Positions 13,881-26,974 of a stretch of DNA of 64,000 nt are shown piece by piece; within the stretch, counting starts at the first letter, position 1; each line of letters begins with the position of its first letter. The DNA lies in the NCBI GenBank assembly GCA_027186245.1, contig CP114489.1, forward strand, positions 2,549,501-2,613,500. Direction: 5' to 3'. The notes under the pieces were generated by a model that saw nothing but the letters and a program-made list of their open reading frames with translations, was not told the origin of the DNA and did no database searches. Source of the stretch: Coriaria nepalensis (lineage: Eukaryota > Streptophyta > Magnoliopsida > Cucurbitales > Coriariaceae). The position numbers were made by a program, and so were the translations under genes.

Positions 13881-14397
13881 TCACTTTCCATCTCCACCAA
13901 AGAGGTAATTCAGAGAAGATCCACCACCTGGAGCAGCATGAACCTTAGTTGAGGGCCGATCCTGCATTCCGTAAAGAAGATACATCCATACATTATGCAT
14001 CTTACTATAATTATGAAGACACATTCATACATTTTTATCTGATATATGTAAATATATGATAATTAAATCAGTTATCACGGTCATGTTTCTATTCTTTAAA
14101 GCACATAAGGTAAATAGCAAAGGATCAAGATCAAAGCAATACAGTAAGGAAATTGCCCGTATTCTGCCCATCTGCCCTCATATAGTTGTTTGAAGAAGTA
14201 CTATGGATCCCAGCAGGAATCTGCTTGGTAACATCAACTGGGGGAGAAGCAGGTTTAGGAGCAGATATGTTATTCACAATCTCGGGCTCATTCCGAGGGG
14301 CCTGAGCCTTAGGGGCAGCTGGTTCTGGAGACTCTCCACTCCCAAATAGATAGCCTAAGGAACTCTGTCCACCGCCACTGCTAACTCCACGACCCAT
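13881..14397 (-). CDS. SP1L: SPIRAL1-like microtubule-associated protein
   Basis: Small plant protein of 111 residues in two coding exons (14397-14143 and 13961-13881), phase 0. It has the family hallmarks: N-terminal MGRGVSSGGGQSSLGYLFG, a proline/alanine-rich middle, NNYMRADGQNTGNFLTDRPSTKVH and the C-terminal GGGSSLNYLFGG repeat of the N-terminal motif. SPIRAL1 and its relatives bind cortical microtubules and control directional cell expansion. An AG just upstream of the ATG and a GTACTG donor at 15283 suggest a 5'-UTR exon ending at 15284, about 890 bases upstream. That layout would put the promoter near 15.4 kb. Family assignment is firm; the paralogue is not resolved. Confidence 0.95.
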
Positions 14398-15419
14398 GCT
14401 TTCTGCTTATCATTCAGCCAAATCAGTTAGGAGTAGACTAGAACGTCAAAATGAAGAAAATAGTTACCGAAAGATGTTTCAAGCACATACTGCCAACCTT
14501 AAATGCCAAATAGGAAACATGATGGAAAAATATAGATAGGTATTTTCCTAGGAAAATTCCAACTTCTATGGCATCACTTTCTTGATTTTGCAGAGTAAAT
14601 CAATTTCCAAAGTAATAGCATAACCAGCAATAACAAGCACCAATAACGTGACCATAGTAAGCTAATTCCTAGTATATATGACGATCATTGCTAGTCAAAC
14701 AAAATAGGATACATTAACCGCAGTCAAGATACATCACTAAGTATATTTCTAGATATTCTTATTAGTAGCTTCTGCAGATTTTAAAAATGACAGAATAATT
14801 GTACATGAATCCAGATAACCTCCTTTTCATTCAATATTTCACACAGTTATTTTCGATTAGAAAAACGTTTCTCTGTCATTGCAGAAAAAAAAGAAAAAAA
14901 AAAGGAAGAAATGCTTGCATATTGATCCAATTTATTGTACAAGCCATTTTCCCACTGATTCCATCTCATCTGTTAATCTAGATTTTCAAACTCCCAAAAA
15001 ACTCCTCGCAGTTCCGCCTTCTTTAAACAAGGGAATCTTTCATATAAAACACTTCGTAAAGCAAAATTAAATTTAGATCTAAGTACGAATCGTAGGATAT
15101 GTGCAGAAATACCCTAATTATCAACCAAAAGATGAACCGATCACAGAAAAAACATCAGATTCATATTTCCAAGACCCAAAAAAAGAAAAAGAAAAATAAA
15201 GTAAGAAATGCAATGTAAAACCTATCTCAGATCAGAGTCGAGACGCGAAGATCTAGGATTGAGTATAGGGTTTGGAACAGTACCTAGTTGCCCTGGATCG
15301 GATCTGGTCCGCTCCCGTGAAGAAGATAGAGTAGAGTAGTAACTGAGCGAAGCGACAGCGACAGTGAAACGTAACCCTATGCCTTGGGCCTTTGCTTTGC
15401 TTTTAATAATACCTCCGCG

Positions 15420-18400
15420 CTTTAAATTTGTTTTAAGTTTTCTTTTACAGCACAAATTGGGAAAGTGGGGTTGGATTTGTAAATACACAAAACTCTTTAT
15501 GCAATTATTTTTCTTAGCTGTATTTATTTAATTTACTATATAGTTTCAGTTTTAATTTATGACATCATCGTCATTTTATATCATTATTGATTTTTATATA
15601 AATTAAGATTTGGACTCACGTTTTTTTTTTTCTTTTCCCTACTCTTATAACGTATTATATTATTAGATATTAGATGAGACACATTCTTGAATTTACATGT
15701 ATGATCGTGAGATATATATTTTAATTATAAATATTATATATATATATATATTAAATTAAGATATATAAAAATATAATTTATGATAATAATTACAAAATTG
15801 ATGTGATACGATTAATATGATAATATATTATGTTTAGAGTATTTAAATTAGTTAATAACTAATCTAATTTAATAATTTAGTTAATAATTTTTTGGATAGT
15901 ACCTTATTTAAATCTATTACATATTATTATTTATACAATTTATTTATAATTAAAAAAGAGAGAAAATTTATTTATATTAAAAAATGAAAGAGAAATTAAT
16001 ATATTAAATAAATTAAATTTTTCAACAAGTCATTCTTTGAATTAAAAAAATTATTATAATAAATTAAATCTTAAAATTGAATCCTGATATATAGGATTTT
16101 TTACAAAATTTTTGTAAGTACAACTAATATAAATATGGATAAATTCACTTTTTAATTTATTTATAATTTAATTTTTATAAATTTATCTTCATATAATTTT
16201 TAGTCAACTTTTTAATCCAGACCGGATGGACTTTTTAATTTATATGATCAATTTTCAACCTTTGGTGTTGAGCATGATAATGTCATTAAATATAATTATA
16301 TATTATTTTTTCATTATTTATATTTTTCTATCATGTTAATTTATAATTATTATTTAATCAAAATTTCCCTTAAAATAATTAGAGAAAAAAAATGAAATTC
16401 TGCTTGATTTCTCAAAAAAAAAGAAAAAGAAGAAGAAGAAAATCGAAGTAATTCGAGGTTTTGCGAAAAAAAATTGATTGAAATGATTCGATTTATTTAT
16501 GAGATATCCAAATCAAATCGAGTCTTTGTGAAAAATCTGATTGGATCGATTCGATTTTTCACAGTGAAAAACATAATCGATCAATCTGATTCATCTTCTT
16601 CATTGCGAAGATGAACTGGAATCTCCGGGGGGGGGGGGGGGCGGGAATTGAAGAATCAAATTGCATTGTTGATTTGTTTTGCATGAAGAACACAAACCCA
16701 TATCCGGTTCTTTGATTATATTCGATTCAAGTTCGAACATTCAAGTCTGAACATACTTGATGGGTCGACGGGTCTATAGTAGAAAATTACAAAACAAAAT
16801 GGATCTTTTTAAAGGGCAAATACATGAATCTTAAACTGAAATTTTGAGAGCACTTAAATAAGATATTCATGAAGAATATACTCAAAATTCATAATGTTGG
16901 GGAAAATGATACAAGTGTGGATTAAAGAAAGATGTAAACCTCACAAATGAGGCATGAACCAATGGGGACAAATATTTCTCATTTAAACAAGTAGCATAAG
17001 TGAAGAAATGGAATTAGATTCTTAAACATAAAGGAAAAATGTGTTAACTAATTTAAATAGAAAAGCTCATAGCTTTTACTTAGCTAAGTTAAATTATGGA
17101 TTTTATAAGCGAACACCGGACCCAACGTTCATGAAGTAACCACCTTTAGAAAGAAAGCTAGGAATTCAAGTAAATATAATCTCACCAACAACATAAACAT
17201 CGTTTTCAAAACCGACAAGTTGTGAATTAATGATAGTATGAGTGATCTTGTATGAATTGATTTATGATATGATTGCTTATGATGGGTGCTAAAATTTATA
17301 ATAGTTGTTATTGTAAAAACTCTTGAACAACATATGCACTCATGTACATCATGCTAATTTACCTCATGTATTCAAATTGAGAGAATAAGAGGTGCATGAA
17401 ATAGGATGATATGAGATAAAATAAGATGTGTCGTACCGACCCTCGAAGGAATGACTCAAAGCCCAATAAAGAAGGGATTATGATAATGCATGCAAAAGGA
17501 ATGAAATGAAAAAACCCTGGTTAGTTCAGTTGGGTCACTCCCCCGTCTTTCCCTCGGTCAAGATCTCAATTGATACTTACATATGACCCAATAAAATAAA
17601 TAAAAAAAATATTAGAAAGTTTAAGAATAGAGTATGTGATAGCCTTGATAAAAAATATGAGTCTGAGGTCATGATATGTCACATGTTCATACCTTCTATG
17701 TATTCACAATTGTTTTGTGATATACGATTGTGCTTGCTGAGCAAAAGCTCATGACTTACGTTTATGTTGTAGACACAAATGGTAAGCAAATGAGTGATTT
17801 ACCCTGACAATCTTGTTGAGGGAGTGCAATGATGACAGAGGTGATAGGGGTATTAGGACTTAGAAGCGTTATAGCTTCCGCTTAAGACTCTGTAAATACT
17901 AGTAATTAAAAGTATTTTAGTATTTCGTCAAGAATTGGCTAAAACTTTAAAAAGTGTATATTTAGTAGTAGCTCGTTTATCTATTATGAGAGGTTTCAAA
18001 AAGAAAAAAAAACATTTTCAATTTGATTTCATGAAAATAAAATATATATATATAAATAAAAGTTTTATGCCAATTTAATAAATAAGGGAAAAGAATAATA
18101 GTACAGGATCGGAACAATATATATCATTATAAATATAAGCTTAATTTAAATAATTTTAATATAATATATATTTTAAATATTAAATGATAATCAAAATTTA
18201 TGAATATAAATAAATAAAATTAAATATCCTCTCAATAATAATGAAATGAACCATGTCGTACCACACACGGCGTCCGCTCGTTGGATTAACAGGATATGTA
18301 GGCCCCACAATGATTTTCCTCGTGGTCCACGCATTGATGTCACTTTTGATAGCTTATCTATCATACCTATTTTTTCTTTCTCTCGGCATTGATGTCTCTT

Positions 18401-18720
18401 TATATATAACAGTAAGTAACGGATCTAATTCAGTCGAATCTTGATTAGATTAACAGAAACTATTAAAAAAAGGAAGAAAGTTATAAGAAGCGCTAATGAA
18501 GATGAATTAGGGAAGAAATTAACTCGCTTAAATCATAAACCAGACATTCATCTTTCCGAGTCAGATTAAAAATATACTCACGAAGTAAAACCTAAAAGAT
18601 GAATTAAGGAAGAAATTAACTCACTTAGATCAACAAAATAATCATCATATCATCCGTCAGGCTCGAAATCTCCAGCTCTGGTCTCTTTATAACAACCTTA
18701 ATCCACTATTCCGCTCCATA
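15420..18720. other. Gene-free AT-rich region with a G15 homopolymer
   Basis: No coding sequence was recognised. 15.5-16.4 kb is extremely AT-rich. A run of 15 G occurs at 16627-16641. 16.7-17.95 kb is more complex in composition, with many stops, and could be a degenerate transposable element. 18.25-18.45 kb has an open frame of 63 codons in promoter-like sequence that I do not accept as a gene. Confidence 0.5.
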
Positions 18721-19450
18721 TAAAATTCAATCGCATGACGCAAATTCAAAAAACATAAATTGGTGGTATGATCTAGATTCTTTCCCGGAATGATCAAATT
18801 GAACCCCAGGAATTCCAGCTCGAGAATCCTGTTTCCGGGTTTTCTGAGATTTGTTTTCGGTTAAGAAAAATCTGGTAAAAAAAAAAAAAAAGTGATGAGA
18901 AAGAAATACACGCAGAAAAACGAAAGCGAAATGGAAGAGATTAGGGCTTGGAGGAGATAACAGACGGAAAACCATGCGATTCCGACGCTTTCGGGATTTT
19001 TTATTCCGTTTCCTTCTGCAACTAAACTATCTTTCGCGACACTTTTCGACTGCTTTATTCTTTAAGTAGCCCAGAGTGTATAGAGTTGTATGCCACGTCA
19101 TTGATCAAATCTAGTGATTGGACTTTGACTATTTGACTAAGATTCCAAATAATAGTCTTAGATTTTTATTTCTATTTATATATATATATTTAAATGTGAT
19201 ATTTAATCATTTTATTAAAAAAAAACTCTTAAAAATTACAGTAAATAAATAATATGTTAAAATTAAATTTGTACAACACAAAATTTCAGTTAAAAAACTG
19301 AAATTTAACTGAAATTGAAACATTTTTCATATATATATGACAAACGGAAGTTAATGCTCTTTAGACTTTCTCTCACTTTTGCAAACGGAAGTTTATGCTC
19401 TTCACCACTGGCAAGTCGCTAACCCAACATTCTTACTTTCAGCTCCGAGT
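18721..19450. other. Unassigned transcript-like segment and MRS2 upstream region
   Basis: On the minus strand 18727-18975 opens with an ATG and CT-rich codons and looks like a plant gene 5' end, but no conserved protein continues from it. It may be an orphan or lost gene's leader. 19281-19309 is a perfect inverted repeat (AAATTTCAG, 8-11 base loop, CTGAAATTT). A 22-base near-repeat containing AAACGGAAGTT and ATGCTCTT occurs at about 19340 and 19381 just before the MRS2 leader. Confidence 0.35.
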
Positions 19451-19827
19451 CTCTGAAGCAGCTAATTTCAACGGTACGCTGCTTTGATGCTTCCTGGGTT
19501 GCTAGCTTTATATATTTCTGTAAGAGAAACTTGCCCTCTTTAGATCCATCACTTGGTCATATGGGTTCCTCTAATTACTTAATGATTCGAGGGTAAGTTA
19601 GCTGTTTGTGATTTATGGACTGTGGTTTCTTTTTCCCTCAATAAGGGTTCTAGGTCTACTTCTTAGCTCTTATTCACTTCAGAATCTCTCAAACAGCATG
19701 GATAATAAGTGTAGTTTCTATGGGAATTCATACTATCTTGCCCAGAAAAAGCTGTGATCGCACCAATTTTCTCCGAATTTTTTCATCAAAAGAAAAAAAG
19801 CAGGGGAAGTAAGTAGAGAAAGTGTCG

Positions 19828-21691
19828 ATGAAGCCACCACGGGCTTCTTGTCTTCCTTCAGATCTTCCTAGACCCACTTCTTTGCATGACTTTAGAAAGT
19901 CAAGTGCAGTAGATGGGTATACAAATCGTGGGCTCTGTATCTCGGGCCAGAAGAAGAGAGGTCATGGGAGCCGTTCTTGGATAAAGATCGATCAAAATGG
20001 AAACTCAAAGGTACTAGAGCTTGACAAGGCTACAATAATGAGGCAGTGTTCTTTACCTTCAAGAGATCTACGGTTTTTGGATCCTCTGTTCATTTACCCT
20101 TCTATGATATTGGGTCGAGAGAAGGCGATTGTTGTGAGCCTTGAAGAAATCCGATGTATTATCACTTCCGAGGAGGTTATTCTTATGAACTCTTTAAATG
20201 GATGTGTTGTTCATTACAAGTCTGAATTGTGCAAGCGCCTTCAGACGATGAAAGATCAATCTGGTAAAAAGAGAACATGATTTTATTTTTCGTGCAAATA
20301 CTAAAATTTGATGAAATTGTTATTTGATGTGAACAACATTTCGATTTGGTTTTTAGATGATTTGCCCTTTGAGTTTAGGGCATTGGAGCTGGCTTTGGAG
20401 CTAACTTGCATGTCTCTAGATGATCAAGTAAGTCACTTTTCACATGTCATTAATAGGCTAGAAATCCCGTCTTTGTACCAAATCTTGAGCTAATAATATT
20501 CAAGGTTAGGTCATAAGTTGAGCAAAGTTTTGATCTTTACCACTTGATTGGCTGCTCCATTCCTTGTCTGAGAGTTAAATTCAAGTTTTGATCATATCTT
20601 CTGAGACTAAATTTCTTAATTTTGACAGGTGAAAGAGCTGGAAATGGAGATATACCCTGTTCTAGATGAACTAGCATCATCTATTAACACTCTTAATCTT
20701 GAACGGGTTCGTAGATTCAAAGGTCACCTCCTTGCTTTGACTCAACGAGTTCAGAAGGTCAAACAATAGTACACATTCTAGTCAAGTTCTAGACATCATC
20801 ATTCTTCTTTTAATCCCCCTCCTCACATTGCTTTTCTGAATTTAAAAAATTCTAGCTTCGTGATGAAATCGAGCATCTTATGGATGATGATGGTGACATG
20901 GCTGAGATGCATCTAACAGAGAAGAAACAGAGGTTACAAGAAGCTTATGATCCAAGTAACCTCCATTTTCAATCTTCAGATTCCTTGGATGAAAACGAAA
21001 CTAGGGTGCTTCTAAAATCTGCTCCGGTCTCTCCAGTGGCATTTTCAAGCCACGGGGCTCAGAAATTGCAAAGGGCTTTTAGCAGTATTGTCACTTCAAG
21101 TAGAGTAGGAAGCTCCAATTCTTCAAACAACGAAGAAAACATTGTACAGTTGGAAATGTTGCTCGAAGCTTACTTTGTGGTTATTGACAATACACTCAAC
21201 AACTTGTTATCTGTACGTTATGATTCGACTCTTCAGAATTTAAGATATTAATTGTTGGCATTCTATTGAAGATACTAATGATTAAGTACTATAATGCAGC
21301 TCAAAGAATACATTGATGATACAGAAGATCTAATCAACATTAAACTGGTTAGCCAGATTATTGTTACTATTATTCTTTTGAATGATACTGTTATGATTCT
21401 GAAATGCAATAAGGGATCTTATCTACATTTTTTTTTTCTCTTTGGCAAAATGGGAAACAGGGGAATGTACAGAACCACCTAATTCAATTTCAGTTGCTTC
21501 TTACAGCAGCTACGTTCTTGGCTACAATGTTTGCTGCTGTGACCGCTGTTTTCGGTATGAACTTTGAAGATGCAATCTTTGATTCTTCATCTTCTTTCCA
21601 TTGGGTTGTTATTGGAAGCAGTGTTGCTTGTGGGATTTTCTACTTTTCTTTCCTCTTATATTTTCGTTACAAGAAAGCTTTTCCTTTGTAA
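19828..21691 (+). CDS. MRS2: MRS2/MGT family magnesium transporter (CorA-like)
   Basis: Membrane Mg2+ channel of the CorA/MRS2 superfamily, 423 residues. Six coding exons (19828-20263, 20357-20427, 20629-20757, 20856-21212, 21300-21347, 21461-21691) join in frame at GT-AG sites. The N-terminal part (KKRGHGSRSWIKID, then LDPLFIYPSMILGREKAI) matches the soluble domain of the plant MRS2-1/MRS2-5 group. A long helical region with DEIEHLMDDDGDMAEMHLTE follows. The C-terminus has TM1 (about 358-378) ending in the signature GMN (379-381, FGMNFEDAIF) and TM2 (about 392-414) followed by RYKKAF. The GTG at 19822 is not needed because an ATG follows at 19828. A 5'-UTR intron probably ends at 19803 (AAAGCAG acceptor), with a donor at 19474 or 19592. 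The target membrane (plasma, vacuolar or plastid) cannot be told. The gene looks intact. Confidence 0.95.
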
Positions 21692-21894
21692 TATATGTAT
21701 ACACAATTCTCACGGTGAAAAATTATGAAAATCTTCTTCCCCTGTATTGAAGAGCGATGTACACTTTTTCTTGCTTTGCTTAAATCATATTCAATGAGTT
21801 GTCTATTGAACATAGCAGCTGATGAGCATTCAGCAACTAGAGAAGCTAGAGAAGAACCTTGTCTTCTCTTTTCAACTATCTGCATAATCAAAAG

Positions 21895-22625
21895 TTATCC
21901 CAGTTCATCATCATCTTCATCTTCTTCTAAAACTTGATCCATGTTATCATGACCTAAATCCCCCTGCCCGGACCATCTTCTTTCAATTGGACAACATGGT
22001 AACCCATTTGAGTCTTCAAGCGGTTTTCCATCATATACGTAAGTTGAATTTTCTCGGGTCAATGAAGATTCCATCTCACTAAACAAGTCCCTACAAGTAA
22101 TTTTCCTTTACAATTCCATGGAATTCGCCCCATTCCGTCTATGTTCAAGTGCTTGCTCAAGCTCTGTGATTCTTTCTTTAAGCCTCAATTCGATCAACTT
22201 GTGCAACAGTACGCTTAATTCCCAAGGTGACATTGCATAATTCGCGGTGTTATTGATGTCATCGTGTATTTTGCTTACATCATCATTATTCGGGTTCGAT
22301 AGATCATCGTCAGGTAGGCTATCACTCATGTCTAGTCTCAGATCTCCCCAAACAACATCTACATCGAAATCAGCACCCGACTGCAGACAGATTAAACCTG
22401 AAATCATTAGTTCAAATTATGAAATGTTAATTACGATCCAAAATCTAGTTTGGGTCCAGAAAAATCAAGTCCTGTAACTCCAACAGCTTATCGGAATGAA
22501 CAATCAGCTTATTGAAAATTTACCTCAATATGGTCAGGACTTCTTGTGTCCGAGTTCGATGTAATCATCTTTAGTTGGAGCTTGTCGAGTTCGGCTTCAA
22601 GCTCCGCTTCAATTTTAGTCATTGC
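21895..22625 (-). pseudogene. Truncated POLAR-like coiled-coil protein gene
   Basis: Two exons read on the minus strand. 22625-22524 contains MTKIEAELEAELDKLQLKM and a GTAAAT donor. 22380-21895, in phase, contains the helical segment MSPWELSVLLHKLIELRLKE followed by RITELEQALE and an acidic C-terminus. This pattern (KIEAELEAEL plus SPxEL..LLHxLIExR..ERIxELE) recalls plant POLAR-related polarity proteins of stomatal lineage cells, but I hold the assignment loosely. In exon 2 one in-frame TAA (22105-22107, after NSMEL) interrupts a frame that otherwise stays open to 21895, so the original protein probably ran on. No upstream exons are visible before the SF3B1 fragment begins. The locus is therefore 5'-truncated and nonsense-mutated. 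An alternative is a short functional protein ending at NSMEL. Confidence 0.6.
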
Positions 22626-23059
22626 CTTAGAATATGCTTGGTTTCAGAAATATGACTTTAAAGTTGAATTCTGGATTTCTTATTCTAATGTCATTGATTC
22701 TCATACTCTCAGTCATATCTTTCTAAAACGAAACTATGACAATTATCCTAATTTATGTTATATCCAATTCAATCTAAATTATTTTGAATTTACTGATTTT
22801 CCTACAGGACAAGTCAAAGACCAAATTTGAGTTTAATGGATCATAGATTTATACAAGTGATCAAAGCCACCTATATACACTGACGGCAGCAACTAAAGCT
22901 AACCACTAAAATCAAATAACAAGTAAATGTCACTCATACTTGGGTACAACTTACACTATGCTTTTGCAAGTTTAAACCATACTTTTGCAGGTTGCTTTTG
23001 ACAGTGGGGCTGTGTCAACAACTTAGTAAAGTCCAAAAACTTCAATGTTCTAACATCAT

Positions 23060-23735
23060 CGAGCCACAGTGAACACATTTGGCTACATAGCTAAAGCGAT
23101 TGGCCCCCAAGATGTCCTAGCCACTCTTAAACAACCTTGAGGTCCAAGAACGTCAAAACTGTGCACAACCGTGGCTATAGCCATAGTAGCAGAAACCTGT
23201 TCGCCTTTCACTGTCTTACCAGTTTTAATGAATTAATATAGAGTCCCTGAGCTAAACGTCCAAAACGGTGTTTTAAAATCTCTCTTTCTTGTTCGAGTAC
23301 ATTGGTGAAATGGGTTAGGACTATATCTATGCAGTGAATCCATTATTGGTAAAATCTCTCTTTACAGGAAGATGCAAACAGCAGCTTCTGCTGTTAAAGA
23401 CATGGCTTTAAGTGTAGCGGGATTGGGCTGTGAAGATGCTTTGGTCCACCTGTTGAACTATGTGTGGCTTAATATATTCGAGACTTCCCCTCATGTTATA
23501 AATGCTGTCATGGAAGCCATTGAAGGGATGAGAGTAGCTTTGGGTGCTGCCATCGTGTTTAACTACTGTCGTCAGGGTCTGTTCCATCCTGCCCGGGAAA
23601 GTAAGGGAAGTTTACTGGAAGATTTATAATTCCTTGTATATTGGTTCTCAGGATGCTCGTGTGGCGGCTTATCCTACATTGGAGGACGAGCATCATAATG
23701 TATAAAGCCGGCTGGAGTTAATTATGTTCGTGTGA
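23060..23735 (+). pseudogene. 3' fragment of a splicing factor SF3B1 (SF3b155) copy
   Basis: Translating across frames gives the C-terminal HEAT-repeat end of SF3B1, the U2 snRNP factor that contacts the branch point. Recognisable blocks in order are [100 protein letters not shown] and [15 protein letters not shown]. The final residues match the family C-terminus. Lesions include stops at EMG* (Lys codon to TAG) and HHNV* (Tyr codon to TAA), several 1-2 base indels (for example after HPAR), and a deletion with a 19-base insertion near 23350. Only about the last 230 of roughly 1270 residues are present, consistent with a 5'-truncated retrocopy. Plant SF3B1 genes have few or no introns as far as I recall, so lack of introns here is not decisive. 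Confidence 0.88.
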
Positions 23736-23952
23736 AGGTACTTACGAGGGGAAAAAAATAAATAATCCGGGAATGTTTCTTTTTCTTTTACCCCCTATGA
23801 ATTTTTTAGGGTCTAGGAACTTGTTTCTTTGTTGCTATGTAATCTGTGATGGAGTGAAGTGAATGTGGTTTATGTCTTTTCTTATTACCATATACTGAAT
23901 ACGCTCGTAGTTTGTAGTTTGTAATTTGTGATGGACTTGTAGTTCTTTCTTC

Positions 23953-26751
23953 ATGGTCACTACAAAAGTTCTTGGTATTAAGGAGCCTGAAATTTAGAAA
24001 CTATGGGAGGACAATCAGGTGTTCAAGAGGATGTCTGATGGAAATACTGGGGAAAGCTTTATTCTTCACGATGGCCCTCCATATGCCAATGGGATCTTCA
24101 CATGGGCCATGCTTTAAATAAGATTTTGAAAGATATAATCAATCGTTGTAAGCTTCTTCAAAACTTCAAAGTTCGTTATGTTCCGGGGTGGGACTGTCTC
24201 AGCCTACCGATAGAATTAAAAATTTTGCAGTCATTGGATAAAGATCGGAAAAGATCTTACGCCGATAAAGTTGAGACAAAAGGCGGCAGAGTTCGCCCAA
24301 GGAACTGTGAAAAATCAGATGGCATCTTTTAAGCGCTATGGAGTATGGGCAGACTGGAATAATCCCTATCTAACTCTTGATCCGGAGTATGAAGCTGCCC
24401 AGATCGATGTGTTTGGCCAGATGGCCACTCGAGGGTATATAGGCAGGGAAACCGGTAAATTGGAGTCCATCATCAAGAACTGCTCTTGCTGAGGCTGAAT
24501 TGGAGTACCCTGAAGGGCACATTGCGAGAAGCATATATGCCGCTTTGAGATTAGCAAGTGCATCACCATCTTTAGGTGGCCTTTTAGAGGAATTTCCGGG
24601 TTTGTGTTTGGCCATCTGGACCACAACTCCCTGGACCGAATGCTGCTGTTGCTGTCAATCCCAAGCTTCAGTATGCCATTGCGGAAGTCCAGAACTCATC
24701 ATCAGAGAATATTTCTTCATCTACTCGAAGTACAAAGCAAAAACTTGGAAATATTCTGAAAGAAGAAAAGAAGCCTTCCCTCATTGTAGCTTCAGATCTG
24801 GTGCCAACATTAGAAGCAAAGTGGGGCACAAAGCTTGTTGTCAAGAAGATAGTGACGGGTTCCAAGCTAGAAAATTTCAGGTACATCCATCCTATAGATA
24901 AGAGGGAATGTACGGTTGTTATTGGAGGAGATTATATTACCACAGAATCTGGTACTGGATCGGTCCATACAGCCCCTGGACACTCACAGGAGGGTTATGC
25001 AACTGGTCTGAAGTATGGGTTACCCATACTTTCTCCGGTAGATGATGATGGAAAATTCACTGAAGAAGTGGGACAGTTGTGCGGGCTTGACGTACTTGGG
25101 GATGGTAATACTGCTGCTGCTGTGGATTTCTTGGATGAACATTTGGCACTCATCTGGAAGAATAATACAAGCACAAGTATCCATACCACTGGCGGACGAA
25201 GAAGCTTACAATTCTTAAGGCGACGGAGTTTTGCATCGGTGGAGGGGTTTCGTAAGGATGCTATGGATGCAATTGGTCAAGTAAAGTGGATACTCCCTCA
25301 GGCTGAGAACAGAATCACTGCAATGACTTGTAGCCGGCCCACTGGTGTATATCACGGTAACAGACATGGGGTGTCCCAAAATCCTGTGTTTTATCATTTG
25401 CAATAGAGAGAACCCCAAGTGAATGAAGAAACTGTGAATCATATTAAGTCTATAATAGCCCAAAGGGTAGTGATGCATGGTGGTACATGAAAGTAGAGGA
25501 CCTTCTCCCGGATAAGTACCGTCACATGGCAAGAGACTATGAAAAGGGACTCATTCAATGAATGTATGGTTTGATTCAGGCTCTTCATGAAAAGCTGTCT
25601 TAGGGGAAAGAGACGGGCTTTGTCTTCCTGCCGACGTGTACCTTGAAGGTATCGATCAACATCGTGGCTGATTCCAAAGTTCTTTGTTGACGGGTACAGC
25701 TACAAAAGGAAAGGCTCCATATTCCAGTGTTATACACATGGCTTTGTATTGTACGAGAGAGGTTTGAAGACGAGCAAATCTTTGGGAAATGTTGTGAACC
25801 CTCGAACTGTCATTGAAGGAGGAAAAGATCAAAAGAAAGCACCCGGCTATGGATCTGATGTCCCGCGACTCTGGGTTTCCAGTGTAGATTATACAACGGC
25901 GATGGATCTGTTGTTCTGTATCATGATCTTCCAATGATTTTGATCAGCATGCACCCTTTCAGCTAGAAAATGTTATGAACAACATTAGAGAGAGCTACAA
26001 AAACTATCAATTCTTCAAGATATTTCTGATCATTCAGCGGTTTGTAATTGTTGACTTATCCAATTTCTACTTCGACATTGCTCGAGAGTGACTTTATATC
26101 AGGGGGTCCACTAGTTTTACAAGGAGAAGTTGCCGAACAGTTCTTGCTGCTCATCTTCTTTCCATTTCCAGAGTAATTGCTCCAATATTGCCTCATTTGG
26201 CTGAGGAAGTGTGGCAAAACCTTCTTTTCCAGCATCACTCCAAATTTGTTTTTGAATCAAGATGGCCAGCCCTTAACAAGACATTGCTTGATTTCCCTAA
26301 AGAAGAAGAAGATTTCTTGGCTAAGATTCTTGAGCTAAGGAGTGAGGTGAATAACGTCCTAGAGATTGCTCCTACTGAAAAGCTAATTGGTTCCAGCTCA
26401 GAAGCAAAATTTCATCTTCAAACTTCAGATGCTAGTCTTGCCTCCAGATTTTCTGAAATGTGTGAAGCCAAGATGATGCTGACACGTTACAGAGATATTT
26501 ATCACATCTCAGGTGGAGGTTCTTCCCTCTGTTGAGAGTGAACTTGTTGCAAACATTTACTGGTTGAGTGTCTAATCCGAGGAACAAGCGAAGTCTGGAT
26601 TGGTATTTGGCGTGCTGAGGGTTCAAAGTGTGAAAGATGTTGGAACTTTTCACATCTGGTCGGATCTTTCCTGGACCACCCTACTCACTACAGCCGCAGT
26701 CTTGATGTTGTGGTTGCTCAACCCGTTCTTGTAATGGCAGCGGTTAGCTGA
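23953..26751 (+). pseudogene. Intronless copy of organellar isoleucyl-tRNA synthetase
   Basis: Through frame changes the region follows a class I isoleucyl-tRNA synthetase of the bacterial/organellar type (plant OVA2-like) from the start of the mature enzyme to the C-terminus. Blocks include [99 protein letters not shown]-like and [16 protein letters not shown], and the zinc-site GSKCERCWN. Lesions include an early stop (EPEI*), a one-base deletion that destroys the HIGH motif (parent GNLHMGHAL), KMSKS changed to KTSKS, and many further indels. The parent plant gene has many introns, yet about 2.8 kb here reads with none, so this is a processed copy. The transit peptide is missing. An A17 tract follows 223 bases after the stop (26975-26991). 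Confidence 0.93.
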
Positions 26752-26974
26752 TTCCCAACTTAGAACAATGGTTGAAGGTGTTTGTCTTTTGACAGTCAAG
26801 AAGATTATTTTTCATTCTTGTTTTTAGTAATTTATGAATCTGAATCACACATTCTATTTTTGTATCGTTGTGTCTCGTGACACTATAAATCTGTATATGA
26901 TAAGTTATTACACCCAAAAATAAAATAAAATCTATATATACATATATATTATTTGTCTCCACAATTTTATAAGG

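Noticed and set aside
18253..18444. 63-codon hydrophobic open frame
   Set aside because: No family resemblance, no splice partners and promoter-like surroundings; probably chance.
22546..22830. 94-codon + strand frame opposite the POLAR-like exon
   Set aside because: Low-complexity serine stretch that is the complement of the KIEAELEAEL exon, then AT-rich sequence.
24366..24626. Minus-strand frames of 84-86 codons in the IleRS copy
   Set aside because: Shadows of the plus-strand pseudogene.
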